Origin: Sphingomonas aquatilis
GTDB taxonomy: Bacteria > Pseudomonadota > Alphaproteobacteria > Sphingomonadales > Sphingomonadaceae
Direction of reading: 5' to 3'
Length of the DNA stretch: 54,354 nt
Assembly: GCF_014196115.1 (NCBI RefSeq)
Contig: NZ_JACIDB010000014.1
Coordinates: 1-54,354 of the forward strand
Shown here: in pieces, positions 34,048 through 41,302 of the stretch
Numbering within the stretch: the stretch's first letter is position 1
Layout: the number at the start of each line of letters is the position of its first letter
Translations under genes and position numbers: made by a program
The notes under the pieces: model-generated
Databases searched by the model: none
What the model was told of the DNA's origin: nothing
Seen by the model: only the letters and a program-made list of their open reading frames with translations

Positions 34048-34617
34048 GTGAGCCTCGACTGGACCACGCTTACGGACGGCGAGCTGGCGACCCTCAGCAT
34101 CGCCGGGCGCGAAGCCGCCTTCGCCGAGATCATGCGCCGCCATCGGCAGTCAATCTTCCGCATGGTGCGCGCGTGCGTCGGCGAGGCCGACGAGGCGCTG
34201 GACCTTCTGCAGGAGACCTTCGTCGCGGCGCATCAGGCCCTGCCCCGCTACGACGGCGATCGATCGATGCGCGCGTGGCTATCGACGATCGCGATCAACA
34301 AGTGCCGCGATTGGGGGCGCAAGCGCACCGTGCGGCGCTTTCTGGCGTTCGCCGCACCGATCGGCGCGGAAGCCGAAGCCATTGCAGACGACCAGGTGGC
34401 GATCGACGACGCGACGGGCGACCGACAGGAACTCGACCGCGTGACGCGCGCCATTGCGGGCTTGCCGACCGCATTGAAGGAATCCTTGGTGCTGCGCACG
34501 ATCGAGGGGTTGAGCCAGGCTGAAACCGCGGCAGTGTTGTCGATCAGCGAAAAGGCGGTAGAAACCCGCCTCTATCGCGCGCGATCGAAGTTGCTGGAGC
34601 GATTGGGCGGGCGCTGA
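34048..34617 (+). CDS. CnrH-like ECF sigma factor
   Basis: A 189-residue group IV sigma factor. Region 2 reads IFRMVRACVGEADEALDLLQ, then RYDGDRSMRAWLSTIAINK. Region 4 reads LPTALKESLVLRTIEGLSQ, AETAAVLSISEKAVETRLYR. There is no region 3 or extended C-terminus. It starts with GTG 34048, 10 nt after the sensor stop, after GTTGAGG. It is held by the CnrY-like protein and, when freed, should direct RNA polymerase to the six GGRTRR/GCGTA promoters, including its own. Confidence 0.93.
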   Translation: MSLDWTTLTDGELATLSIAGREAAFAEIMRRHRQSIFRMVRACVGEADEALDLLQETFVAAHQALPRYDGDRSMRAWLSTIAINKCRDWGRKRTVRRFLAFAAPIGAEAEAIADDQVAIDDATGDRQELDRVTRAIAGLPTALKESLVLRTIEGLSQAETAAVLSISEKAVETRLYRARSKLLERLGGR

Positions 34618-34618
34618 G

Positions 34619-34642
34619 GGATAGCGCCCTGAGCTGCGTATC
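34619..34642 (+). promoter_or_regulatory. ECF-sigma promoter site D (copAB operon)
   Basis: GGATAG at 34619 and GCGTATC at 34636, offset 17 nt, followed by AAGGCTAGAGG, very like site C. It lies between the sigma-factor stop (34617) and the multicopper oxidase start (34685). Confidence 0.78.
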
Positions 34643-34684
34643 AAGGCTAGAGGGACACTCCCGTTCGAGAGCCTTGAGGACCGT

Positions 34685-36718
34685 ATGAGCCGCACTATCG
34701 ATCGCCGCCAGATGCTTCGCGGCGCCGCCCTTGCTGGCGGTGGCATGGCGCTGACCGCCTATATGCCCGCGTGGGCGCAGCCTGTCTCGGGCGGGATCGT
34801 CAAACCGCTGCCGACCGTCTCGGGCACTGACATCGCGCTGACGATCGACAGTTTCAGACTTCCCGTCGACGGCAAGTCGACGCCCGCAATCGGCGTCAAC
34901 GGCACGGTGCCGGCCCCTCTCATTCGCTTGAAGGAGGGGCAAAAGGTCCGCCTCTCCGTCACCAACAATCTCGACGAGGACAGTTCGATCCACTGGCATG
35001 GGCTGCTCGTGCCGTTCGCGATGGACGGCGTGCCCGGCATCAGCTTCCCCGGCATCAAGGCGCGCTCGACCTTCATCTACGAGTTCCCGATCATCCAGTC
35101 GGGCACCTACTGGTATCACAGCCATTCCGGCGAGCAGGAGCAGGGCGGACTTTACGGGCCGATCGTGATCGACCCGGCCGGTGCCGATCCGATCGCGTTC
35201 GACCGCGAGCATGTGATCGTGCTGTCCGACCACAGCCAGATGACCGGCGAGCAGATTTTCCGGAAGCTGAAGCAGATGGGCGGCGCCTATTTCAACTATC
35301 AGCGGCCGACCCTCGCGGGCTTGCTCGCGGGTCGGGAAATGCCGCTCAAGGACCGGATCGAGTGGGGAAAGATGCGAATGGACCCCGCCGACATCGCCGA
35401 CGTCACCGGCTCGACCTATACCTTCCTGGTCAACGGCTACGGGCCGTATGACAACTGGACGGGGCTGTTCAAGCCGGGCGAGCGGGTCCGCTTGCGGATC
35501 ATCAACGCCGCGGCGCAGACCAACTTCAACGTCCGCATCCCCGACCTGCCGATGACCGTCGTGCAGGCCGATGGGCAGAATGTCCGTCCGGTGAAGATCG
35601 ACGAGTTCCAGATCGGCGTTGCCGAGACGTTCGACGTGATCGTGACGCCCGAGGACCGGGCCTACAGCTTCGTCTCCGAGGCTATCGATCGCTCCGGCAT
35701 GGGCCGGGCGACGCTCGCCCCGCGTGAGGGGATGGTCGCCCCGGTCCCGCCGCTTCGTCCGCGCACGCTGCTGACCATGACCGATATGGGCATGGACATG
35801 GGGAGCATGGGCGGGATGCAGGGCATGTCCGGCATGAAGGACGAGAGCCCGGTCGCCACGCGCGGGCCGGACCCCACCTTGATGCAGAACGCCTCGCGCA
35901 ATCTTTGGAAGCTGACGGGCTGGAAGGGGCCGACCGATCACGGGACGGTCGCGGCAGGCGCAGCGATGGCGGGCATGTCCGGCATGTCGGGCATGGACCA
36001 CAGCCAGATGGGCGGCGCTGTAATGCCCGGGATGGACCATAGCCAAATGGCAGCGGGCGGTGCTGGCATGGCCGGCATGGACCATAGTGCCATGTCGGGC
36101 GGATCGGGCCAGGCTGGCGGCATGGCCGGGATGGACCACGGGTCGGGTGGCGGCATGAACATGAACATGCGCGACCCGAAGAATGCGCCGGGCGTGAAGA
36201 TGGGGCCGGGCGTGCAGACCATCTCCCCGATGCCGAAGGACCGTAGCGGTGAACCGCCCCAGGGTCTGGGGGGCCTGGATCACCGCGTCCTCACCTATCG
36301 CGACCTCGTTTCGCTCGCGCCCAACCCCGACGTGCGCGCGCCGTCGCGTCAGTTCGAGATCCATCTGACCGGTAACATGGAGCGCTACATGTGGGGCTTC
36401 GACGGGCAGAAGCTGAGCGATCCCGCCGACCCCATCCCGTTCCGCAAAGGCGAGCGGGCGCGGGTGACGTTGGTCAACGATACGATGATGCCGCACCCCA
36501 TCCATCTCCACGGCCATTTCTTCGAGCTGGTGACGGGGCACGGCAATCATGCGCCGCGCAAGCACACCGTCAACGTGCCGCCTGGAGGCAAGATGACCTT
36601 TGATCTGACCGCCGATGCACCCGGCGATTGGGCGTTCCACTGTCACAATCTCTACCACATGACCGCAGGCATGATGCGCGTCGTCACCGTTCGCCCGTTC
36701 GCGGGAGAGGCGGCATGA
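34685..36718 (+). CDS. pcoA: CopA-type periplasmic multicopper oxidase (PcoA-like)
   Basis: A 677-residue protein exported by Tat (RTIDRRQMLRGAALAGGG, cleavage near AWAQ). Copper ligands are H103-W-H-G, WYHSHSGEQEQGG, HPIHLHGHFFE and the type-1/trinuclear string H652-C653-H654-NLYH-MTAGM. Between about 360 and 495 is a long Met/His-rich insert with repeated MDHSxM units, a methionine trap for Cu(I). It oxidises Cu(I) to Cu(II) in the periplasm and binds extra copper. Note it differs from the P-type ATPase also called CopA. Its stop overlaps copB (ATGA, 36715). Confidence 0.95.
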   Translation: MSRTIDRRQMLRGAALAGGGMALTAYMPAWAQPVSGGIVKPLPTVSGTDIALTIDSFRLPVDGKSTPAIGVNGTVPAPLIRLKEGQKVRLSVTNNLDEDSSIHWHGLLVPFAMDGVPGISFPGIKARSTFIYEFPIIQSGTYWYHSHSGEQEQGGLYGPIVIDPAGADPIAFDREHVIVLSDHSQMTGEQIFRKLKQMGGAYFNYQRPTLAGLLAGREMPLKDRIEWGKMRMDPADIADVTGSTYTFLVNGYGPYDNWTGLFKPGERVRLRIINAAAQTNFNVRIPDLPMTVVQADGQNVRPVKIDEFQIGVAETFDVIVTPEDRAYSFVSEAIDRSGMGRATLAPREGMVAPVPPLRPRTLLTMTDMGMDMGSMGGMQGMSGMKDESPVATRGPDPTLMQNASRNLWKLTGWKGPTDHGTVAAGAAMAGMSGMSGMDHSQMGGAVMPGMDHSQMAAGGAGMAGMDHSAMSGGSGQAGGMAGMDHGSGGGMNMNMRDPKNAPGVKMGPGVQTISPMPKDRSGEPPQGLGGLDHRVLTYRDLVSLAPNPDVRAPSRQFEIHLTGNMERYMWGFDGQKLSDPADPIPFRKGERARVTLVNDTMMPHPIHLHGHFFELVTGHGNHAPRKHTVNVPPGGKMTFDLTADAPGDWAFHCHNLYHMTAGMMRVVTVRPFAGEAA

Positions 36719-38007
36719 ACCGGCTGACCGCGGCGCTCGCCGCCACCACCATGCTCGGCATCGCCGGTCCTGTCGCCGCTCAGTCGATGCAGGGCATGGA
36801 TCATTCGGCAATGCCGGGCATGACCATGCCGATGCCTGCGAAAAAGAAGCCGGTGGTGAAGCCCACGGCCAAAGGCAAGCCGGCCAAGACTAGGTCAGCT
36901 CCTGCGAGGCGACCATCAGCTTCGACGACGAAACGCCGCGCCGCGCCAACGGCCGGCATGAATGGTATGGATCACGGGACCATGCCGGGCATGGATCACT
37001 CGTCTATGCCCGGCATGGACCATGCGGCTCCGCAGGGCTCACAGCAGGGCATGGAAGCCATGCCGGGGATGCAGATGCCCGGAAACGGCCAAACGGTCCC
37101 TCAGGGCTCCCAGCAGCCGATGCAGGGCATGGACCATTCGGCGATGCCGGGGATGACCATGCCAGCCGACCAGCACAGCGGCCACGACATGCAGGGCATG
37201 TCGGGAATGGCCGGAATGCCAGGCATGGCGGCCGATGGGGTGCAGCAGACTGGCACCGCGCTTCCCGCAGGAAACGCCCCCGCCCCGCCCCTGCCGACCG
37301 ACCATGCGGCCGACAGCGTTTACGGCGCGGACGCGATGGCGATGGGTCGCCATCACCTTCAGCAGCATCACGGCGGTCAAAACTTCAGCCAGGTGCTATT
37401 GAACCTCGCTGAGTATCAATTCCGCAACGGTCGTGACGGCTATCGCTGGGATGGCGAGGCGTGGTTCGGGGGTGACATCAACCGCCTCTTCATCAAGTCT
37501 GAGGGCGAGGGAGCCTTCCGCGAGGGCATCGAGAGCGCCGAGGTGCAGGCGCTCTATAGCCGGACCATTGGCCCTTATTTCAATCTACAAGCGGGTGTCC
37601 GCCAGGATTTGGGGCCGTCCCCGAAACGCACCTATGCGACCGTCGGGCTGGAGGGGCTGGCACCGGGCTTCTTCGAGCTAGAGGGCGCGGTATTCCTGTC
37701 CAACAAGGGCGACCTGCTAGGGCGGCTTGAGGGCTATTACGACCAGCGCATCACCCAGCGGCTGATCCTGCAACCGCGCGCCGAGCTCAATTTCGCTGCG
37801 CAGGACGTGCCGGAAAACCGGATCGGATCGGGCCTATCCAACGCCGAGCTTGGATTGCGGCTGCGTTATGAGATCCGGCGCGAGTTCGCCCCCTATGTCG
37901 GCGTGTCATGGGATCGCCGCTTCGGCGACACCGCCCGCTACGCGCGCGCCGATGGGGATCGCGCAACGTCCAAGAGCATCGTCGCCGGCGTTCGTGTCTG
38001 GTTCTGA
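36715..38007 (+). CDS. pcoB: CopB outer-membrane copper-resistance protein (PcoB-like)
   Basis: A 430-residue protein with a signal peptide (to PVAAQS). A low-complexity Met/His/Pro N-terminal region (about 20-190) has many GMDHSxMPGM repeats. Then comes the CopB beta-barrel domain (about 215-430) with QNFSQVLLNLAEYQFRNG, REGIESAEVQALYSR and a terminal aromatic residue (RVWF), typical of outer-membrane barrels. ATG 36715 overlaps the oxidase stop; the longer frame upstream lies inside the oxidase gene and is not used. It likely binds or sequesters copper at the outer membrane. Confidence 0.94.
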   Translation: MNRLTAALAATTMLGIAGPVAAQSMQGMDHSAMPGMTMPMPAKKKPVVKPTAKGKPAKTRSAPARRPSASTTKRRAAPTAGMNGMDHGTMPGMDHSSMPGMDHAAPQGSQQGMEAMPGMQMPGNGQTVPQGSQQPMQGMDHSAMPGMTMPADQHSGHDMQGMSGMAGMPGMAADGVQQTGTALPAGNAPAPPLPTDHAADSVYGADAMAMGRHHLQQHHGGQNFSQVLLNLAEYQFRNGRDGYRWDGEAWFGGDINRLFIKSEGEGAFREGIESAEVQALYSRTIGPYFNLQAGVRQDLGPSPKRTYATVGLEGLAPGFFELEGAVFLSNKGDLLGRLEGYYDQRITQRLILQPRAELNFAAQDVPENRIGSGLSNAELGLRLRYEIRREFAPYVGVSWDRRFGDTARYARADGDRATSKSIVAGVRVWF

Positions 38008-38022
38008 TCGATGGAGGAACAG

Positions 38023-38607
38023 ATGGCTCAAGACGGCAGGCGCTCGATAAGGCAGCACTTCCCGAGCCTGCCGTTCGTAGGCGCCCTGGCGATCGTCCTG
38101 GCGCTGGGCGCAGCCGCGTTTATCTACCTTGGCGTGTATAACATCGCGGCCGACGAACCGCACACGCCGGCGGTCTATTCAATGCTCGAACGCCTGCGCG
38201 ATCGGTCGATTGAGGCACGCGCGCGCGGCATAACACCCCCGGCCGATCTGGCATCGGCGCAGCGCGTGTCAGTCGGCGCGGGCCTTTACGGAGAAATGTG
38301 TTCCGGTTGCCATCTCGGCCCCGGCGTCGAGAAATCCGAGATGAGCCAGGGCCTCTATCCACAGGCGCCGGAACTCGCGCGCGCTCAAGATCTCACCCCC
38401 GCCCAGCAATTCTGGATCATCAAGCACGGGGTGAAGCTCAGCGCCATGCCGGCATGGGGCAAGACGCATCCCGACCCCCTAATTTGGAATATGGTCGCGT
38501 TCGTCCGCAAGCTCCCCGGCATGACGCCCGAACAGTATAAGGCACTGGTCGCGAGCGCCCCGGCCGATCACGACGAGATGATGAAGGACATGCCGGGTAT
38601 GAAGTGA
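38023..38607 (+). CDS. Membrane-anchored cytochrome c in the cop operon
   Basis: A 194-residue protein with one N-terminal TM anchor (PFVGALAIVLALGAAAFIYL) and a periplasmic class I heme domain with MCSGCHLG (CxxCH) and a downstream axial Met candidate in LSAMPAWGKTHPD. It ends MKDMPGMK, Met-rich. ATG 38023 follows GGAGGAACAG directly; an ATG at 38011 is less well placed. It may accept electrons from the multicopper oxidase reaction or feed a reductase (inference). It is 15 nt after copB and part of the same operon. Confidence 0.88.
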   Translation: MAQDGRRSIRQHFPSLPFVGALAIVLALGAAAFIYLGVYNIAADEPHTPAVYSMLERLRDRSIEARARGITPPADLASAQRVSVGAGLYGEMCSGCHLGPGVEKSEMSQGLYPQAPELARAQDLTPAQQFWIIKHGVKLSAMPAWGKTHPDPLIWNMVAFVRKLPGMTPEQYKALVASAPADHDEMMKDMPGMK

Positions 38608-38632
38608 CCCCGGCGACGAGGTTGAGGGAGGA

Positions 38633-39370
38633 GTGGTTCTGAAAAGCGCGAAACTGAGGCTGCATCTACTCGCGAGCCGCACGCACAAATGGCTCGCGAT
38701 CATCATCGGCGCGCAGCTCCTGCTATGGTTCGCAAGCGGCGCCCTGATGAGCTTCCTGCCGATCGATCGGGTGCATGGCGATCACCTCGTTGACCGCAAA
38801 GCCGCGGCGCCCCTTCCCCGCGGCAGCACGTTCGCCCCACCATCGGCGATCGTAGGCGCAGCAGATGCGCCCATCGAGGCCATCACCTATCGCATGTGGC
38901 TTGGCCGCCCGGTCGCCGAGGTCGCGACAGCCAAGGGAACGCGCCTGTTCGACGCCGCGACGGGCCAAGCGCTGCCAGCACCAACGGCTCGTGAGGCCGA
39001 GGAGATCGCGCGTTTGGCATGGCGTGGCGGTGCTCGACCAGCGGCGAAGGTAGAGCGGATCGAGCGCGCCAGCCCCGAATATCGCGGCACGCTCCCCGCC
39101 TGGCGCGTCGCGTTCGCCGACCTCGATTCCACCCGCGTCTTTGTCGCGGCCGACACCGGTCGGATCTCGGCTGTCCGAACCGGCACTTGGCGGCTCTACG
39201 ACTTCTTCTGGGGCCTTCACATCATGGATTGGACGAATCACGAGAACTTCAACACGCCCTGGCTGCTCGCCTTCGCGATCGGTGGGCTTGCGCTTTGGTT
39301 AGGGGGGGCAGTGCTTCTCTACATGCGATGGCCCAAAACGCGGCGTCGCAACATCGTGATCGAGGCATAA
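38633..39370 (+). CDS. PepSY-domain membrane protein
   Basis: A 245-residue protein with an N-terminal TM helix (LAIIIGAQLLLWFASGALM), a periplasmic PepSY-like domain (about 60-185) and a C-terminal TM helix (LAFAIGGLALWLGGAVLLY) preceded by WGLHIMDWTNHENFN. This layout matches PepSY-associated membrane proteins, often linked to metal reduction. The start is GTG 38633 after AGGGAGGA. It is the last gene of the pcoA-pcoB-cytochrome c-PepSY operon and may form a membrane redox module with the cytochrome. Confidence 0.82.
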   Translation: MVLKSAKLRLHLLASRTHKWLAIIIGAQLLLWFASGALMSFLPIDRVHGDHLVDRKAAAPLPRGSTFAPPSAIVGAADAPIEAITYRMWLGRPVAEVATAKGTRLFDAATGQALPAPTAREAEEIARLAWRGGARPAAKVERIERASPEYRGTLPAWRVAFADLDSTRVFVAADTGRISAVRTGTWRLYDFFWGLHIMDWTNHENFNTPWLLAFAIGGLALWLGGAVLLYMRWPKTRRRNIVIEA

Positions 39371-39453
39371 TATACGCGGCTCAGGAGCGTAGCCCTCGGA
39401 AATAAAGTCCTGTTTCCTGACAATTTCTCGCGCGTTCTAGCACCCCGGGTGAG

Positions 39454-39477
39454 GGATAGCCGCCTCGCACGCGTAGA
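39454..39477 (+). promoter_or_regulatory. ECF-sigma promoter site E (DUF305-DUF411)
   Basis: GGATAG at 39454 and GCGTAGA at 39471, offset 17 nt. It is preceded by GAG like sites C, D and F. The -10 end lies 26 nt before the DUF305 start. The weakest site: the downstream bases are GA instead of TC or AT. Confidence 0.65.
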
Positions 39478-39503
39478 AGTCTTAGAACCCAGGGAGATCA
39501 ATA

Positions 39504-39896
39504 ATGCGCTTCGCACCAACATTCGCAGCTTTGGCGCTGCTCGCCACGCCCGCCCTCGCGCAGCAGAGCGGCGGAATGCAGGGCATGAACCACGGTCAGA
39601 TGGCCGGCATGAACCACGACGACATGGCGGGCATGATGGCCGGCAATCCCTACGGCCAGGCCGAGATGGACATGCATCAGAAGATGATGGCGGCCAAGCA
39701 GGGCGACGCGGCCGAAATGTGGACGCGCAAGATGATCGAGCATCACCGAGGCGCCATCGCCATGTCGCGCGTTGCGGTGCGTGACGCGCGCGACGCCGAG
39801 ACCAAGCGCATGGCGCAGATGACGATCACGAAACAGGAAAAGGATATTGCCGAGCTGCAGGCGTGGCTCAGCAAGCACGGCAAGCGCCCGCAATAA
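39504..39896 (+). CDS. DUF305-family periplasmic protein
   Basis: A 130-residue protein with a signal peptide (FAALALLATPALAQ) and a Met/His-rich N-terminus (MQGMNHGQMAGMNHDDMAGM). The DUF305 four-helix domain follows, with MHQKMMAAKQGDAAEMWTRK, MIEHHRGAIAMSRVAV (conserved Glu-His-His) and TKQEKDIAELQAWL. DUF305 proteins are ferritin-like helical bundles; several occur beside copper genes. It probably binds copper in the periplasm (inference). First gene behind ECF site E. Confidence 0.9.
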   Translation: MRFAPTFAALALLATPALAQQSGGMQGMNHGQMAGMNHDDMAGMMAGNPYGQAEMDMHQKMMAAKQGDAAEMWTRKMIEHHRGAIAMSRVAVRDARDAETKRMAQMTITKQEKDIAELQAWLSKHGKRPQ

Positions 39897-39906
39897 GGGA
39901 GCGCTG

Positions 39907-39946
39907 CCCCGCCCTGTCGATCCCCCTACCCCCCGGCAGGGCGGGG
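39907..39946 (+). terminator. Hairpin between DUF305 and DUF411
   Basis: CCCCGCCCTG (39907-39916) pairs perfectly with CAGGGCGGGG (39937-39946) around a 20-nt C-rich loop, followed by ATTTCCTTTT. This fits an intrinsic terminator or attenuator reducing read-through from DUF305 into DUF411. Confidence 0.8.
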
Positions 39947-39964
39947 ATTTCCTTTTAGGAGCTG

Positions 39965-40417
39965 ATGATGAAGAATGGTGTTCGTGGCGCCGTCGCCGCC
40001 TTGCTAATGACCATCCCAGCGGTCGCATCGGCCGCGGCCGACATCGCCATGCACCGCGATCCGGGTTGCGGCTGTTGCGAGAAATGGGCGGCGCAGGTGC
40101 GTCAGCAGTTCGGCCGCAAGGTCCAGATCATCGACGATGATCGCCGTGAGGTGCTGCAGCGTAAGATCGGCCTGCCCGCTGACCTCGCGTCCTGCCATAC
40201 CGCGATCATCGACGGCATGGCGTTTGAGGGACATGTCCCGATCGCGGACATGAAGCGCGCGCTGGCCCAGCATCCTAAAGGCGTGCGCGGCTTGGCCGTG
40301 GCCGGAATGCCGATGGGCTCACCGGGCATGGAGGTGCCCGGCATGAGAACCCAGCCCTATGACGTCATTGCGTTCGGTGCCGCTGGCCGGCGTGTCTTTG
40401 CTAGCCACGGCGCCTAA
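39965..40417 (+). CDS. DUF411 metal-binding periplasmic protein
   Basis: A 150-residue secreted protein (signal to ASAAA). It has a thioredoxin-like start DIAMHRDPGCGCCEKWAAQV (CGCC motif), a conserved LPADLASCHTAIIDGMAFEG and GHVPIADMKRAL, all typical of DUF411. A Met-rich tail follows (GMPMGSPGMEVPGM). DUF411 proteins are linked to copper and other soft metals, perhaps as thiol-based binding or transfer proteins. It starts with two adjacent ATG codons (39965/39968), after TAGGAG and downstream of the hairpin at 39907-39946. Confidence 0.9.
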   Translation: MMKNGVRGAVAALLMTIPAVASAAADIAMHRDPGCGCCEKWAAQVRQQFGRKVQIIDDDRREVLQRKIGLPADLASCHTAIIDGMAFEGHVPIADMKRALAQHPKGVRGLAVAGMPMGSPGMEVPGMRTQPYDVIAFGAAGRRVFASHGA

Positions 40418-40530
40418 ACGACAGGTTGTCTTGTGAGCGGCAAATCTTCCCCGGCGCTTCATGCCGGCACTACGGCACCCGGCAAACCACCCGTATTGAC
40501 CTCGGCGTTGACAATTGGGATAGTATCCGG

Positions 40531-40887
40531 GTGTTGAAAGCTCGTCTTTCTCTCTTGCTTCTTGTTGGAGCGTTGCTTGGCCTTTTGGGCCAAGGAATTG
40601 CGTATGCGGCCGGCCCATCGCTCTCACCCAAGATGGCGATGAGCCATGTCACCCCATCCCGCATGGATTGCGCGGGTATGGCGACCCCGGATCCGTCATC
40701 GGAACACCCATGCAAAGGACTGACGCTGGCGTGTATCGCCCAAATGGGATGCGTTGTTCCCATGACGTTTGAGGAGCCGGCAAGAGTGCTGAAGCGCTCG
40801 ATCGCATCTCAAATCGTTATCTGGCCTGCCAGCCGGGCACTTGCCGGCCTCAACGTCGCTCCCGAGCCCGAACCGCCTACCGTTTGA
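40531..40887 (+). CDS. Small secreted Met/Cys-containing protein, unknown
   Basis: A 118-residue protein starting at GTG 40531. A hydrophobic leader (ARLSLLLLVGALLGLLGQG) is followed by KMAMSHVTPSRMDCAGM, EHPCKGLTLACIAQMGCVVP and a Pro-rich end. Four Cys plus several Met and His in the mature part suggest a periplasmic metal-binding role. Not recognised as a named family. TTGACC at 40496 and TAGTAT at 40521 (19-bp spacer) form a possible promoter, but it would place transcription at the start codon, so a start upstream (40426) is not excluded. Confidence 0.5.
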   Translation: MLKARLSLLLLVGALLGLLGQGIAYAAGPSLSPKMAMSHVTPSRMDCAGMATPDPSSEHPCKGLTLACIAQMGCVVPMTFEEPARVLKRSIASQIVIWPASRALAGLNVAPEPEPPTV

Positions 40888-40969
40888 TCGAGTCAAGCCG
40901 TGTCAGGCTGCAGCCGTTCGCCGGTTGCGGCTCTGCCGATTTTAAATCTCGATCAAATTGGAAAGTGAC

Positions 40970-41221
40970 ATGAAAACGTTCATCTTGGCGGTATTTGCCG
41001 CTAGCCTCGCCGCGTCGGCAGCGACGGCGGCCACATCTGAAAATAAAAGCAATGGTCATTGGGAGTGGCGTTCCAATTACCAGCCGGGCCCGCGGGCGCC
41101 GCTTCAAGCCCCACGTCGCGTATGGGTTACGGACGTTCCCCAGTCGAGCGCCTGCGTGTGCCCGATGATGGAACGCGGTCGCGACGCCTGCATGTCAATG
41201 AAGGGCGGCCAGTCAACTTAA
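40970..41221 (+). CDS. Small secreted protein upstream of cusCBA, unknown
   Basis: An 83-residue protein with a clear signal peptide (FILAVFAASLAASAATAA) and a mature part with HWEWRSNYQPGPRAPLQ and a C-terminal SACVCPMMERGRDACMSM. The CxC-x3-M and C-x-M residues could bind Cu(I). The start is ATG 40970 after GGAAAGTG. No family was recognised. Position immediately before cusC and the secreted nature suggest an accessory periplasmic copper/silver protein. Confidence 0.6.
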   Translation: MKTFILAVFAASLAASAATAATSENKSNGHWEWRSNYQPGPRAPLQAPRRVWVTDVPQSSACVCPMMERGRDACMSMKGGQST

Positions 41222-41241
41222 GCTGGCGAGCCTGAACAGGT

Positions 41242-41273
41242 GCCGGGCTCCGATCAACCATTTGGAGCCCGGC
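41242..41273 (+). terminator. Hairpin before cusC
   Basis: GCCGGGCTCC (41242-41251) pairs with GGAGCCCGGC (41264-41273) around a 12-nt loop. No clear T-run follows (CATCATTATG), so it may attenuate rather than fully terminate transcription from the small upstream genes. Confidence 0.6.
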
Positions 41274-41302
41274 CATCATTATGACATGAAGGGACTAGAG
41301 GG

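Noticed and set aside
34544..36811. A 755-codon open frame opposite the multicopper oxidase
   Set aside because: Low-complexity His/Arg/Ala sequence produced by the Met-rich repeats on the real strand; no start context or homology.
36795..37190. Possible CRISPR-like or tandem DNA repeats
   Set aside because: The repeated units are codons for GMDHSxMPGM in CopB; spacing is irregular and translation explains them. No CRISPR array was seen in the window.
41100..41125. A seventh ECF promoter at the GCGTA near 41117
   Set aside because: No GGRTRR lies 17 nt upstream and the site is inside a coding sequence.
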